A DNA stretch of 64,000 bases from Escallonia rubra (Eukaryota; Streptophyta; Magnoliopsida; Escalloniales; Escalloniaceae), in the NCBI GenBank assembly GCA_033065855.1, contig JAVXUO010000129.1:1-64000 (forward strand). The letters run 5' to 3'. Shown here piece by piece: positions 1 to 10,390 of this stretch. The number at the start of each line of letters is the position of its first letter. Positions within the stretch are counted from its first letter, which is position 1. Made by a program: the position numbers and the translations under genes. The notes below the pieces were generated by a model. The model was given only the letters and a program-made list of their open reading frames with translations, searched no databases and was not told the DNA's origin.

Positions 1-554
1 CAAGCTCTTCCCGCAAAATTTTCTTCTCCTTCGGATTCACCTGGCTTCCATTTCCGGCTCCCCTCAAGCTTCTTCGAGTAAAACTTGCTTCAATCTTCTT
101 CACTCAAGCAAGGTAAGTTTCTATCTCAGATATTTTCTGGGTGGATTGACTGATAAAGTATATTTTTTATTTTGGGCAAAAAAATATAAATTTCTGATGA
201 TGTTCTAGAAATTAATTTGTTAACTTTAAAGAAGTTTATTGTAATTAATTTATGATTTTTTTGAGGGGCGCTAACTTCGGCACATCTATCCTATTTAAAT
301 TCGAATTTTTTGAGATACGTTTGTTGTATTTTGGCATGATGAATTTGTCTAACGCTCTTAGTAATTGTAATTTGTTATGTTCAATAAATCTATAATTAGC
401 AAAATGGGAGACTTTTGAGATTATGTATATGGTATATTTGTCATCTTAAATTTGTCTATTTGTCACGATAATTTTAAGGTAATATTTTCAGTTGAAAATG
501 TCATTTGATTGTTCAGCGTAGTCTATATTTCTACATATAGGGAGCTGTTTCACA
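1..554 (+). other. Leader and 5' UTR intron of the transposase gene
   Basis: A pyrimidine-rich stretch is followed by AAG|GTAAGT at 111-116, a strong splice donor. An AT-rich stretch then runs to possible acceptors at 490-491 (TTTTCAG) and 515-516 (TTCAG), just ahead of the ATG at 555. This looks like a noncoding first exon and a 5' UTR intron of about 380-400 bp. The promoter would lie at or before position 1. Confidence 0.45.
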
Positions 555-2851
555 ATGTCTGATTTCGTGTCGAGCTCCAACACCCCCGTAGATGCTAGTG
601 ATCCGTATCTAGGACGAACCTTTCAAACATTGGAGGAAGCTGGAGAATGTTTCCGAGCGTATTCAATGAGGGTTGGATTTGGCATTAGAATAAAGACTTC
701 AAGAACGAGCAACATAACGAGAAAGATATGCTCTCGTATGTACGAGTGCCATAGGGGCAGAAACCCAGTGCAAAATGAGACACGCGTAGGCAACGAGGAC
801 AGTGATGACGAAATAGGCTATTCGCGCAGAAGACGGGACTCTTTGCGCGAACGAATTGCCAGGTCAAGATGTTCGTAAGCTATAAACCCAAGCAAGATCA
901 TTGGCTTATTAGCAGCCTGGAACTGGCACACAATCACCCGTTAGTAACCCCTTCTAAGGTGAGTCAGATGCATCAACACAAGAAGATGGGAAAGGTCGCG
1001 AGGAGCCTCATTCACACAATGAGCGATGCGCGTCTAGGACCTACCGACATGATTAATGTTCTTGCTGAACAGGCCGGGGGAATTCAAAATTTAAACTTTA
1101 ACACGACAGACGTTCGCAACGCGGTCCGAACCCATAGACGAGCCGCGTATGACCTCAATGATGCTCAAGCCACAATGAGCCTATTGAAGCGGATGCAGAT
1201 GGAGGACCCGCAGTTTACCTTCGATTATAAACTTGACGACGAGCATCGAGTTAGCACAATTTTTTGGGTCGACGGTCGTTCCAGGCTTGCTTATAAGCAT
1301 TTTGGGGATGTCGTGACTTTCGACACCACATACCGTACCAACAAGTACTCGATGCCGTTTGCCCCTTTCACGGGGGTCAATCATCATTATCACTCCATCC
1401 TGTTCGGGTTCGCCTTGTTAAGGGACGAGAGCGAGAGTTCTTTTGAATGGTTGTTTAGTGTGTGGCTGGAAGCCATGAACTTCAAAGCACCCAACGTTAT
1501 CATCACCGATCAAGATTTGGCAATGAAGAAGGCTATTGCCACCGTCTTCCCAGATACTCGACACAACTTGTGCACTTGGCACATAAGCAACAAATACCCC
1601 GAACGTTTGCATCACGTGTACGCAAAGTTTCCAGAATTTAAACAGGATTTTGACACGTGCGTTAGCAAGTCGTTAACTATTGAGGAATTTGAGGAGAGGT
1701 GGGAAAAGCTTGTTCAGGATTACTCATTGCAAGACAACGGGTGGCTCCAGCACTTGTACGAGCTCAAAGAGCAATGGATTGGCGTTTACACGATGAGGCA
1801 TTTTTCTGCGGGCATGAGAACGACGGGCATGAGTGAATCTATGAATGCCACTTTCGATAGTTACGTGGGTACAGCTACCAATTTGAAGAGTTTCGTCACA
1901 TCCGCACAGAAAGCGGTTGCGTCGTTGTTCGTGAAAGAAAGGGCTGCAGACTTTGCAACCACGTACAAATAGAGGAGAAGGTTGCTTGAGACCCCGCTGG
2001 AGCTGAACGGTGCCAAAGTCTATACGAAGGAGATCTTCTTGCTATACCAAGTAGAGCTGCAGAAATCGGGACGGTACTGTATAAACAAGGTGGCGGAGAA
2101 GTCTACGCGTGAGTACAAGGTTTATTCGCTCGTGAATGACCTCGTTCCTGAGAAGCTGCGCAGAATGTATATGGTGAGCCACGACACATTGACGGACTCG
2201 GTGACATGTGTTTGCAAGAAGTTTGAGTTCCATGGCATCCTGTGTAGACACATTCTGCGCTTTTTCACCCAGAAGAATATCAGGACAATCCCCGATAAAT
2301 ACGTCTTGCCACGGTGGACGAAAGGTGCAAACAGGTTGCACGCTACCATTGCCTTTCCGGAGCACCCGTATACTGACTTTGAAGAATCGGAGACGTTGCG
2401 GTATAATCATCTGGTGACGAGTTTCACCCGTTTGTCCGTAAAGGCTGCTGCTTCAATGGACGGTTATAAACATCTCCTCGAGGTAGCTCAGCAGCAAGAG
2501 CCCATCATCGACCAGTTGGAAGCAGCCGCTGTCACCAGTGCGATTGACACCGAGCCTACGACGGGGGTATCAGAAGATGACGAGCCGGGGGAGGAAGACG
2601 ACAATGATATTTGTTTGTTGGACCCAATTATATCGCAAACGAAAGGCCGCAAGAGATCTACGCGGATGAAAAGCTCTATTGAAACGGCAACTCAACCTAA
2701 AAAGCTGCGAAGGTGTGCATTGTGCAACAAAATGACCGACCACGACAAGCGGAACCATTACAAGGCACTGGGGATAAGTTCGGGGGGTTTGCAAGACGGG
2801 GAAGAAGGTGACGCCGAAGACGAGGACGAACAAGCTGCAGTGGACCTTTAA
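555..2851 (+). pseudogene. FAR1/FHY3-type Mutator transposase, frameshifted and with an in-frame stop
   Basis: Order of parts: an N-terminal FAR1-type zinc-binding DNA-binding region (555 to about 960), a MULE DDE transposase domain (about 1,240-1,620) and a C-terminal SWIM zinc finger (about 2,205-2,260, CVCKKFEFHGILCRH). Candidate catalytic acidic residues lie in FDTTYRTN (about 1,320) and ITDQD (about 1,502). An acidic, lysine-rich tail follows. The reading frame is broken twice. Between about 820 and 868 it shifts from the frame of 555 to that of 869, where RTNCQVKMFVSYK continues the FAR1 domain. A TAG at 1,970-1,972 then splits THE same frame into 869-1,972 and 1,982-2,851; homology is continuous across it. 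It is probably an inactive copy, although a small intron at the first break cannot be excluded. Confidence 0.85.
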
Positions 2852-2997
2852 TTTTTTGTACGACGTTATGACATTTGTAATAATTTTGGGAGGGATAATT
2901 TTTCCTCCGAATGCTGGAAATATTAAAAAATGGAGAGCATGAGAGGCCCTCGAATTAAATGTATAGTATCTTATTTTTAAATTTTTTTTTAAGCCCC

Positions 2998-3366
2998 GTC
3001 CGCTATAAAATATAGCGGACCGCTATAAAATATAGCGGACGTCATCGAAGAAAAACTTTTGGTCTGCTTTCACGTCCGCTATACCATAGAGCGGACCTCA
3101 TGACCATTAAAACTTTTGGTCTTCATTCACGTCCGCGATACAATATAGCGGACGTCATCGAAGAAAAACTTTTTTTTTAAAGACCCGTCCGCTATAATTT
3201 ATAGCGGACGTTATCGAAGAAAAACTTTTGGTCTTCATTCACGTCCGCTAAACTATATAGCGGACGTCATCGAAGAAAAACTTTTGGTCTGCTTTGACGT
3301 CCGCTATACCATATAGCGGACGCCATCGAAGAAAAACTTTTGGTGTCCGCTATATAAAGTGGCGGA
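2998..3366. repeat. Tandem array of GTCCGCTATA palindromes (array 1)
   Basis: About eight copies of a palindrome of the form GTCCGCTATA-N3-TATAGCGGAC are spaced roughly 55-60 bp apart. Most are separated by a conserved spacer containing CATCGAAGAAAAACTTTTGG. Individual copies differ in one or two bases. The array starts about 145 bp after the transposase stop codon and ends about 175 bp before the B3 gene ATG, so it lies in the presumed B3 promoter. Confidence 0.9.
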
Positions 3367-3542
3367 TAACTCTATCCTACTATATATATTAATCATATCG
3401 CTAAATCAGCTGTTATCAGTCCTATCTGAGGGCACCTCTCTCTGTCTCGAACATCTGCTGCCGCTACTCCGTCTCCGGCACCCACATCTCCGGTGGCCCA
3501 GAACTCCGGCGTTAATCCGTCCTCCCCTCAACGCCGACCTCG

Positions 3543-4011
3543 ATGGCTTCTGGATCGGAGACCACCAACGATTTTATTGGCAACTTGCACCTGGCAGGCA
3601 AACACTTTTTCAAAGTCATGATGCCGGGGTTTGAGAATGAACTTGTAGGCCATCCCTATTTCTCTGTATTTTCGTGTGTTAAAGGTTTGATGTTTTGGTT
3701 AAAAACTAACGTATTTTCTGTGTTGTGTTTGTTAGGACATACCGGAAGCCTTGACCAATCAATTTACAAAAATTCATGACAGTGCAAGATTATATAGCCG
3801 CAAGGGGGCATGGCAGGTTGAAATCAAGCTGAAGCCCGGCCGACCCCAAAAAAAGCAATTCGCAGAGGGTTGGAACGTCTTCGTGCGCCAGCATGGCCTC
3901 GAACTCGGGGACTTTGTAGTGTTTGAACACCTTGGGTGGTGGGATTTTCAAGTTGTAATCTTTGATCGGAGCACTTGTGAAAAAATTTCTTTCCCCCAAT
4001 GTGAACCCTAA
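3543..4011 (+). CDS. Small single-B3-domain DNA-binding protein, two exons
   Basis: Exon 1 is 3,543-3,644 and exon 2 is 3,736-4,011, with a 91-bp GT-AG intron in phase 0. The joined protein is 125 aa and is almost entirely one B3 domain. It begins with the typical KHFFKVMMPGF strand. Across the splice junction it reads NEL-DIPEALTNQF, the usual B3 hydrophobic-IP motif. It continues with GAWQVEIKLK, the FAEGWNVFVRQHGLELGDF helix-strand segment and VFEHLGWWDFQVVIFD. B3 domains bind DNA in the major groove in plant transcription factors (ARF, REM, ABI3 classes); this one looks REM-like and has no dimerisation or activation domain. The ATG at 3,543 was chosen because it starts just before the domain. 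It sits right behind palindrome array 1, which suggests (inference only) that it could bind the element's own repeats. Confidence 0.8.
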
Positions 4012-4080
4012 TTTATTATTAATAAAATTATTTATGTTGTTGTTGAATCACCTCGAAATTTTTCCTCGCTTAATTGTGCT

Positions 4081-4198
4081 CAATTGTGTCGTTTGAGATT
4101 CCCTCGATATATTGAGATCGTTGATTGTGAATCGTACGTTAATTGTGTCGTTTGAGATTCCGTCGGTATATTGAGATCTTTGATTGTGAATCATACGT
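4081..4198. repeat. Two-copy 59-bp direct repeat
   Basis: Two adjacent copies of a sequence starting AATTGTGTCGTTTGAGATTC and ending near ATCGTACGTT (4,081-4,139 and 4,140-4,198) differ at a few positions. They lie downstream of the B3 stop. No function is visible. Confidence 0.8.
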
Positions 4199-4350
4199 TC
4201 TTTATTGTTTATCGATATTGAGGTTGTTGATTCTGACGCCAAAACAAGTCTTCGGGGCGCCAATTTATTAAAACAGCATTATGCTACAATGCGACTAAAA
4301 CAAGCCAATTTATTAAAACTGCAGAACGCTACAACTTCTAGCTCTACTAC

Positions 4351-4729
4351 ATAGCGGAGATAAGGGCCTCCGCTTAGGCCGGGGTTCGGGAAGGTCGGAA
4401 CTAAGTGTCCGGTTCGTGCCAACCATTTTCTGGTCCAAGTTGCAGACAACGGTCTGCTGCACCACTATGACGTAAGCTTCGTACTGTATTGTGCGGGCGT
4501 AGAACCACCTCTGCGGAGCTGTCCGCTATACTATATAGCGGACATCTCGTAGGGACAATCAACTGTTCGAGACTTTGCCTCTGCGGGGATGTCCGCGATA
4601 CTATATAGCGGACCTAGGAGAGAAAAATGGTTGTCTGCAACTTGGACCAGAAAATGGTTGGCACGGACCAGACACTTAGTTCCGACCTTCCCGAACCCCG
4701 GCCTAAGCGGAGGCCCTTATGTCCGCTAT
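4351..4729. repeat. Near-perfect 91-bp inverted repeat around two palindromes
   Basis: The arm at 4,360-4,450 is the reverse complement of 4,630-4,720 with two mismatches by eye. The match extends outward about nine more bases (ATAGCGGA) with one extra mismatch. The 179-bp spacer holds two 23-bp palindromes at 4,521-4,543 and 4,591-4,613. Element B has only one such arm (45,407-45,495), beside ORF1. The duplicated, inverted arm fits a rearrangement hinge. Confidence 0.9.
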
Positions 4730-4741
4730 AGAACTCGATCT

Positions 4742-5173
4742 TCAGGTATCTTCTTCTGAAACTGGAGCATCGGAAACATTTCCTTCTTCGAAGCTCATGT
4801 TCCAGTATACTTGTGCTTCATTGTTGTTGCCATCTTCATGTGCATCACGTGCCATACGACGTAAGTTATGCCTACTTTGACGAACTCGCATTCTATTATT
4901 TTCCTCGCGTATTCGATGAAGTGCCCTTTCAAGCTCCATGTGCGTAATTCGAGGCATGTTGATTGCCTTTTGTCGAGGTATGGGTATATTCATGCTCCGT
5001 GAATCAGCTACTAGGACCTCGTGTTCATTCATCCGATAAGACCATTCTGCACGTAATGTATTCACATAGCTTGATGAGTAACGCAAACTTGGACGCAAAG
5101 AATAGTAAAATTCATCTTCGCCCGCCCAGTAACGACCCATTGCTTCAAAAATATCTCGTGGAGTATATGACAT
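4742..5173 (-). CDS. ORF1: small uncharacterised element protein (copy A)
   Basis: A 143-aa intact single-exon ORF with no recognised domain. It starts MSYTPRDIFEAMG, has a central LRAEWSYRMNEHEVLVADS block, then a basic, probably helical stretch (RALHRIREENNRMRVRQSRH, about residues 86-105), and ends in an acidic tail. The copy in element B (44,954-45,385) keeps the same length and frame, with about 18 substitutions, many conservative. ORF2 on the other side of the shared promoter is a diverged paralogue with the same LRxEWxYR...ExL...P.P...MxR...IRxENNRM layout. The charge pattern would suit nucleic-acid or protein binding, but that is a guess. Confidence 0.65.
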   Translation of the reverse strand: MSYTPRDIFEAMGRYWAGEDEFYYSLRPSLRYSSSYVNTLRAEWSYRMNEHEVLVADSRSMNIPIPRQKAINMPRITHMELERALHRIREENNRMRVRQSRHNLRRMARDAHEDGNNNEAQVYWNMSFEEGNVSDAPVSEEDT

Positions 5174-5551
5174 TTCCAGAGTTGTTATGAAATTGGGAGT
5201 ATATCACTCTATGCCCCTTGCAATGAGCAATGCATGTACTTATATATACTTTGAAACGGGACCACTTTATGAAAGAGCTACAGTTTCAACTTTATGAGAT
5301 GTGACCCAACGTTGGCAATAGACTAGAGACTTGTCTTGTCACCAAAGAGAATTGTCTTGTCACCAAAGACTTGTCAACTTTATGACACGGGCATGCTAAC
5401 TATTGTCATCTTCAATGTCCAGCGACTTGTCTTGTCACAAGAGATAGACAGACTATTGTGTAGCTATCACACCAATATATTGTGTATGGGTGTGTGGGCT
5501 TATTTATATATGTTAGCCATGCTCATCGCTTTAGAACCAAAACAAAGTTAA
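5174..5551. promoter_or_regulatory. Shared bidirectional promoter of ORF1 and ORF2 (copy A)
   Basis: The 378 bp between the two divergent start codons carry repeated copies of ACTTGTCTTGTCAC or parts of it (about 5,330-5,385 and 5,422-5,440). The same motif recurs, mostly in the opposite orientation, in the matching gap of element B. Divergent genes with a short shared gap and a repeated motif suggest co-regulation. Confidence 0.5.
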
Positions 5552-5986
5552 ATGGCAGGAGTTCCTGGGAGTTCTAGTCTGCGGGGACGTGAGACTGTGT
5601 GGTTGTTGTGTGAAAGGAACGACGACTACAAAGAAGTGAAGTACACGGATCCCAGAGAGTATTATTGCGGTTTACGGAGAGAATGGGCATATCGAGTTAA
5701 GGAATCAGAAGCGCTACACCAAGATCTCACCACGCTGAGTGCACCTGTGCCGCAACGTCGTTCACTTACTATGTCGCGGCGTAATGTTAAGCAGTGTAAG
5801 AAAGCTGTGCGCCAAATTCGTATGGAGAATAACCGGATGTTGCTGCGTAGAAAACGATTTTATATGCTTCAACTTGCGGAAGAAATGGCCGAGGCTAGTG
5901 GGAGGCAGCTCACATCAAACGAGAGAAACAATATTTTAACCAATGATCAGTACTTATCTGATGAGTATATGTCAAATGAAGAGTGA
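5552..5986 (+). CDS. ORF2: small uncharacterised element protein (copy A)
   Basis: A 144-aa intact single-exon ORF starting MAGVPGSSSLRGRETVWLL. It has a central GLRREWAYRVKESEALHQDL block and a strongly basic stretch (VRQIRMENNRMLLRRKRF, about residues 88-105), then an acidic C-terminus ending in DEYMSNEE. It aligns over most of its length with ORF1, which is divergently transcribed 378 bp away, so the two probably arose by duplication. The matching gene in element B (44,211-44,535) is truncated and has a nonsense codon. I do not recognise the family. Confidence 0.6.
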   Translation: MAGVPGSSSLRGRETVWLLCERNDDYKEVKYTDPREYYCGLRREWAYRVKESEALHQDLTTLSAPVPQRRSLTMSRRNVKQCKKAVRQIRMENNRMLLRRKRFYMLQLAEEMAEASGRQLTSNERNNILTNDQYLSDEYMSNEE

Positions 5987-6358
5987 TATATATATCTCTT
6001 TCTACTGCATGCTAGGATTTCATTCCAACCGGCACTCATCCACATGTCATTCTAATTGGTGTATCCCGTCTTTTGAAGCATGTAAAATGTTGGGAATATA
6101 TGTTTCTAACTACATCCGTCATACTATAATGGGGTAACTAGCATGCCTAAGGTACAATGAGAAAAAAAAGTGACATAAAAAATTATAACATTTTTCGCAA
6201 GCTATGAATTTGGCGCTAAAGTGTGCGCGAATAGGCCCTTCATAGAAAAACCAAAAAAATAAATTGTCTCGTTTTTCGCCGAAATTCATAGAAATTGGCT
6301 ATATAGCGTGCCTAAGGTGCAATGAGCAAAAAAAGTGACCAAAAAAATGACATATCTA

Positions 6359-6964
6359 CGTCCGATAAACTATATCGCGGATAGCCAAGCAGAATCTCCC
6401 CAGCACTTAGTTTTTTTGGGGCCCTATTTACGTCCGCTAAACTATATCGCGGACAGCCAAGCAGAATGTAGCCTCCCCAGCACTTAGTTTTTTTGGGGCC
6501 CTATTTACGTCCGCTAAACTATATCGCGGACAGCCAAGCAGAATGTAGCCTCCCCAGCACTTAGTTTTTTTTGGGGACCTATTTCTGTCCGCTAAACTAT
6601 ATCGCGGACAGCCAAGCAGAATGTAGCCTCCCCAGCACTTAGTTTTTTTTGGGGCCCTATTTCTGTCCGCTAAACTATATCGCGGACAGCCAAGCAGAAT
6701 GTAGCCTCCCCAGCACTTAGTTTTTTTGGGGCCCTATTTACGTCCGCTAAACTATATCGCGGACAGCCAAGCAGAATGTAGCCTCCCCAGCACTTAGTTT
6801 TTTTTGGGGACCTATTTCTGTCCGCTAAACTATATCGCGGACAGCCAAGCAGAATGTAGCCTCCCCAGCACTTAGTTTTTTTTTGGGGCCCTATTTCTGT
6901 CCGCTAAACTATATCGCGGACAGCCAAGCAGAATGTACCCTCCACAACACTTAGTTTTTTTTCG
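6359..6964. repeat. Tandem array of eight ~78-bp units with a GTCCGC/GCGGAC palindrome (array 2)
   Basis: Each unit holds GTCCGCTAAA-N3-TATCGCGGAC, then AGCCAAGCAGAATGTAGCC, CTCCCCAGCACTTAG, a T-run and GGGGCCCTATTT. Units are almost identical, so the array expanded recently. It lies between ORF2 and the 3' end of the PMD-ULP1 gene. A degenerate form with AGCCTCCAACACTTA and two intact palindromes sits at the matching place in element B. Confidence 0.9.
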
Positions 6965-7188
6965 GTCATATCTAGTCTCCCCTGCTGAAAGCAAATCACA
7001 CAGAACAAATAAAACACTCAGCTGAACAACACAACGATATCACTGAATCAAATCAATCGCATTCAACAACGATCACATCTCAGTCAACACAGATGAAATC
7101 GTCAATCGTATTCAAACGATAAGATTGAAGAAGTTTAAGGACAATTAATAAAAGTCAATATAGCGGACGTTATTATACGCAAACATTG

Positions 7189-10100
7189 TCAATTACACGG
7201 ATTTACAATATATCTAATAGGTCTAGGCCGGCCATTGATAATTTGCCAAGCCATCCTATACCTAAAGCAGTCTATGCAGTCTTGGGTCCAGACGGTCTTC
7301 TTGAGGCTCTCCGACCGACAGATGTAATCCATGTACATGCAGAGGTAGACGCCGCAGTCCGAGGTATTAAGTTGCTTGGGCCTAGTCCTCTTCAATCGGA
7401 AAACAACCTCCCTATCGCCCGCTGCCCTCATTTGGGAGGTCTCTTTTTTACGCTCTCTACCGACCATGGCAGCAAATAGATTCTGCGAGTAACAGGATAA
7501 GCATTAAACATTAAACATAGCAAACATAATACGATTAATCAGTTCAAAATTATGCAAGTTACAATAAGAAGTAAACATGCTCTTACCATTGGATTCAACA
7601 TCCCTAAGCCTACGTACATTTCAATCACACCAATCGCGTCCGTATCATCGTAGAGACTGTCAAGGACTGATACGGTATTCGTTACCGGTTCATAGCAAAT
7701 CAAGAACCAGTGGGCATTAATTATAGCAGGGAGTAGAAACACATCCGCCACACTTGCACGCTCTGGACTCGGCCGACCAAGATATGCGAGTAGGTTAGCG
7801 GACGGTCTCCACTTGATCTCGGCCTTTGCCTTTCTCGCCTGCTTCCTCGCCTTGTCCCACTCGTTAAAGTCTTGTACTAGCATATTGTGAAAGTAAGCGT
7901 CGAGAATAAAAATGCGCGGACTGTAGTTAGGCTGCTCCCGACTCCTTTGCCGCAGAATTTGCACGTAGTGCGAGATGACGAAGTTGTCTAACCACATCCC
8001 TGGCGCCAGCGTGGACAGTTCTTTCCACGAGACACTGTAATCCAAGCCCTGCGGGTTTTTCACGGCATACGACTCTTCGTCTGGGGGGGCCCGCTAAAAT
8101 AACGGTGATGGATTAGGTGGTGTTTATGCGGCTTCAGGGGCCTGGCTGGATGCCCTTTCGGATATTGCCCTCGGGGGTCGACCGGTTGCTCTTGCCCTCC
8201 GCCGGGGGGCAAGAGCAACGGAAGAAATTGGCCTCCAACCAACGGATCGGCCGGCTGATAGTCGCCTTCGGGGGCCCCGGCCGGCTGATAATCGCCTTCG
8301 GGGGCGCCTGCCGGCTGATATTGCTCGCCGGCCATTTCTTCCTCCGGCTGATATTGCCCTTCGGGGCCGCCAATCGGTCCCGCCCACGGGACAATGGGCA
8401 GTGCCTCGTTAAAACCGTATTGCCACTCTTGCGTGACTTGACTCTGAGAGAGGGGTTGGGGTTCCGGGAACAAATCGAAGGTCGGGCCGCTGTAATCGGC
8501 CCACGACGCTTGAGCATGTCCCATCCCCGGTACAGAGGGACCACCAACTCCCTGGCTCACCCCTGAAGCTTGCCCGGAGGGATCAACGTTATACGGGCTG
8601 GCGCCCGTATAACCCATTCCCGGGCTGTCGACCGAAGACTGTCCCGATGCTTGCCGCACAAAATTCCCGCAGCCTATAGCCAGTGCAGCAGCCTGTTGGC
8701 GAAGATCCTCGCCCATTGCGCTCATCAGATCCTTCCGCTCACTCAACTTCTGGAAGAATGCAAGCGAGGCATTAACCTACATCCAAAGAGATAACAAATA
8801 AGTAACTTTAATACGTTCTGATATATTGAAGACAAGTTGGGCAACTTACGAGATTGTATGCCATCTGCTCGTCGATCTGACCCCTAGGCGCATACCTCGC
8901 CCCGCGTTCAAAGTTGACTGGGGCTACTCTCCTCCGCGTGATGCAGGAGTACCACTCATCATACTCCGCGATGCTGATAACGGGGTCCGGCTCCGAGACG
9001 ATGGCCGCCAGTGTGTCCTGCCAAGAAGTCCAGAGCTCTAGTTCGGCCGCGCACAATTCTTGCGCATTGGCCTTGCCAAACCGCCCGACATCCGGTGGGT
9101 CCTTGTTAACCCTCATATCTGGGGCACCGGCGGGCAAACCCTGCTCCAACTCAAAATGGCGCATTGCTCGGTCTGGCAGCTGCCACTCTGCGACCTCGAA
9201 GTGGATGAGGGGTGTGCGCTGCAACCCGGATAGCGTGAAGACGAACGACTCTTCAACCCGTCGCGCCAAACCTATGTACGGTGCCCAACGCAATTGGCCC
9301 GGAGATAGGCGGTCGAACTCCCCTCGATAGAACGTGATGTTGTGATGGGGATCGACTCTCCTGCGGTAGTGGCTATTATTTCGGCTGTACTCCCAAGCAC
9401 GCAACCGAGGCCACACTCTATCGGTTCCATCCCTACGCGTCGGTGAACCGAGAGCAAGATGTTCATAAGACCACACCTGAAAAAATGGACAAATTATATT
9501 TATTTCGTCGATTCAACAAAAGCGAAAACAAAAAAATACAATAACAAAGACAGGATTTATATGATATACCTGCAATAGCGAGAGACATGCACATATGGCT
9601 TTGGAGTCGGGCCTCGTTGCCTTGTGCAATGCTCGGTACAGATACGAAAGAACCGCTGCACCCCATGCATAATCTCCAACCTCAGCCAGGTTACTCAACA
9701 ACGGTAAATATTTCACGCTGGCCGTGTTCTTCGACGTCGTTGGGAATAAAATTGCCCCCATCACCCACCAGAGGAAGGCTTTTGTGTAAAGCACAAGCTC
9801 ATGGCCCGTATAGTTTTCCGGCAATACCCCGTACGTATCTACCAACCACTTCAACTTTATACCACCACTGCTAAATTTATCCTGGGGTATCGAATGGAGG
9901 AAGTCCCTAGCGGTTCTCGTCTTCGTTGCTTCTGACGGAGGAGCAATTACCGGCAGCCCCGTCACCGGCAACCCTAAGATGAACCCTACATCTTCTAGGG
10001 TAATTGCCAGCTCTCCGAGCGGGAAGTGAAACGTATTCGTTTCACTTCTCCACCTCTCAACAAGGGCACCTATCAAAGCCCGGTCAAGCTGTTGAAATAT

Positions 10101-10390
10101 CTGCCCATGCGTGAAAATCCCAAACCCAATTCCACGCAATATCCTCTTCTGGGCGGTGTTCAGTTTCCACGATACTATATCGCGAGATACTTCTACGGTG
10201 TTGACAAGTTCTCTTTCCTACGAATTAATAAATACAATTTAAGCGCTCTCAACGGTATATACAACGTTCGTAAGAATAAGAAAAGTTTATAAATAATGTA
10301 TCTTACTCCACCATCCCATATGAGCGTACTGATATGGTTAGCTTGGTCGTATAACACGGATGGGTCTTCAGGTCCAGGGTTAAATTCCAT
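7189..10390 (-). pseudogene. PMD-ULP1 gene, copy A: plant mobile domain fused to ULP1-type cysteine protease, one frameshift
   Basis: Read on the minus strand. Exon 1 starts at ATG 10,390 (MEFNPGPEDPSVLYDQ) and ends near 10,313. The others are about 10,192-9,570, 9,476-8,850, 8,776-7,587 and 7,482-7,189, with GT-AG borders. The first half is a plant mobile domain (ALIGALVERWRSETNTFHFP, LGELAITLEDVGFILGLPV, LRWAPYIGLARR). The middle is a Gly/Pro/Gln-rich linker with QYQPAGAPEGDYQP-like repeats. The C-terminus is a C48 (ULP1/SENP) peptidase, with His in NAHWFLICYE, Asp in VLDSLYDD, Gln in RPKQLN and Cys in TSDCGVYL, so the triad is intact. The frame shifts at about 8,060-8,075, beside a C-run. 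Element B has one more base there and stays in frame, which points to a 1-bp deletion in copy A. ULP1-like enzymes usually remove SUMO; the substrate here is unknown. Confidence 0.8.

Noticed and set aside
541-560. GGGAGCTG near the transposase start as a left terminal inverted repeat of element A
   Set aside because: Only eight bases match the reversed right terminus; the following sequence does not, and the site lies inside the transposase leader.
2998-6964. Regularly spaced repeats resembling a CRISPR array
   Set aside because: The spacers are themselves near-identical, the repeats are palindromes, and all gene content is plant nuclear; these are transposon subterminal or intergenic repeats.
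8117-8566. Plus-strand ORFs of 70-237 aa opposite PMD-ULP1 (also 8,914-9,330 and 47,759-48,472)
   Set aside because: They are antisense shadows of the mobile-domain and linker exons, and they recur in both copies only because the sense gene is conserved.
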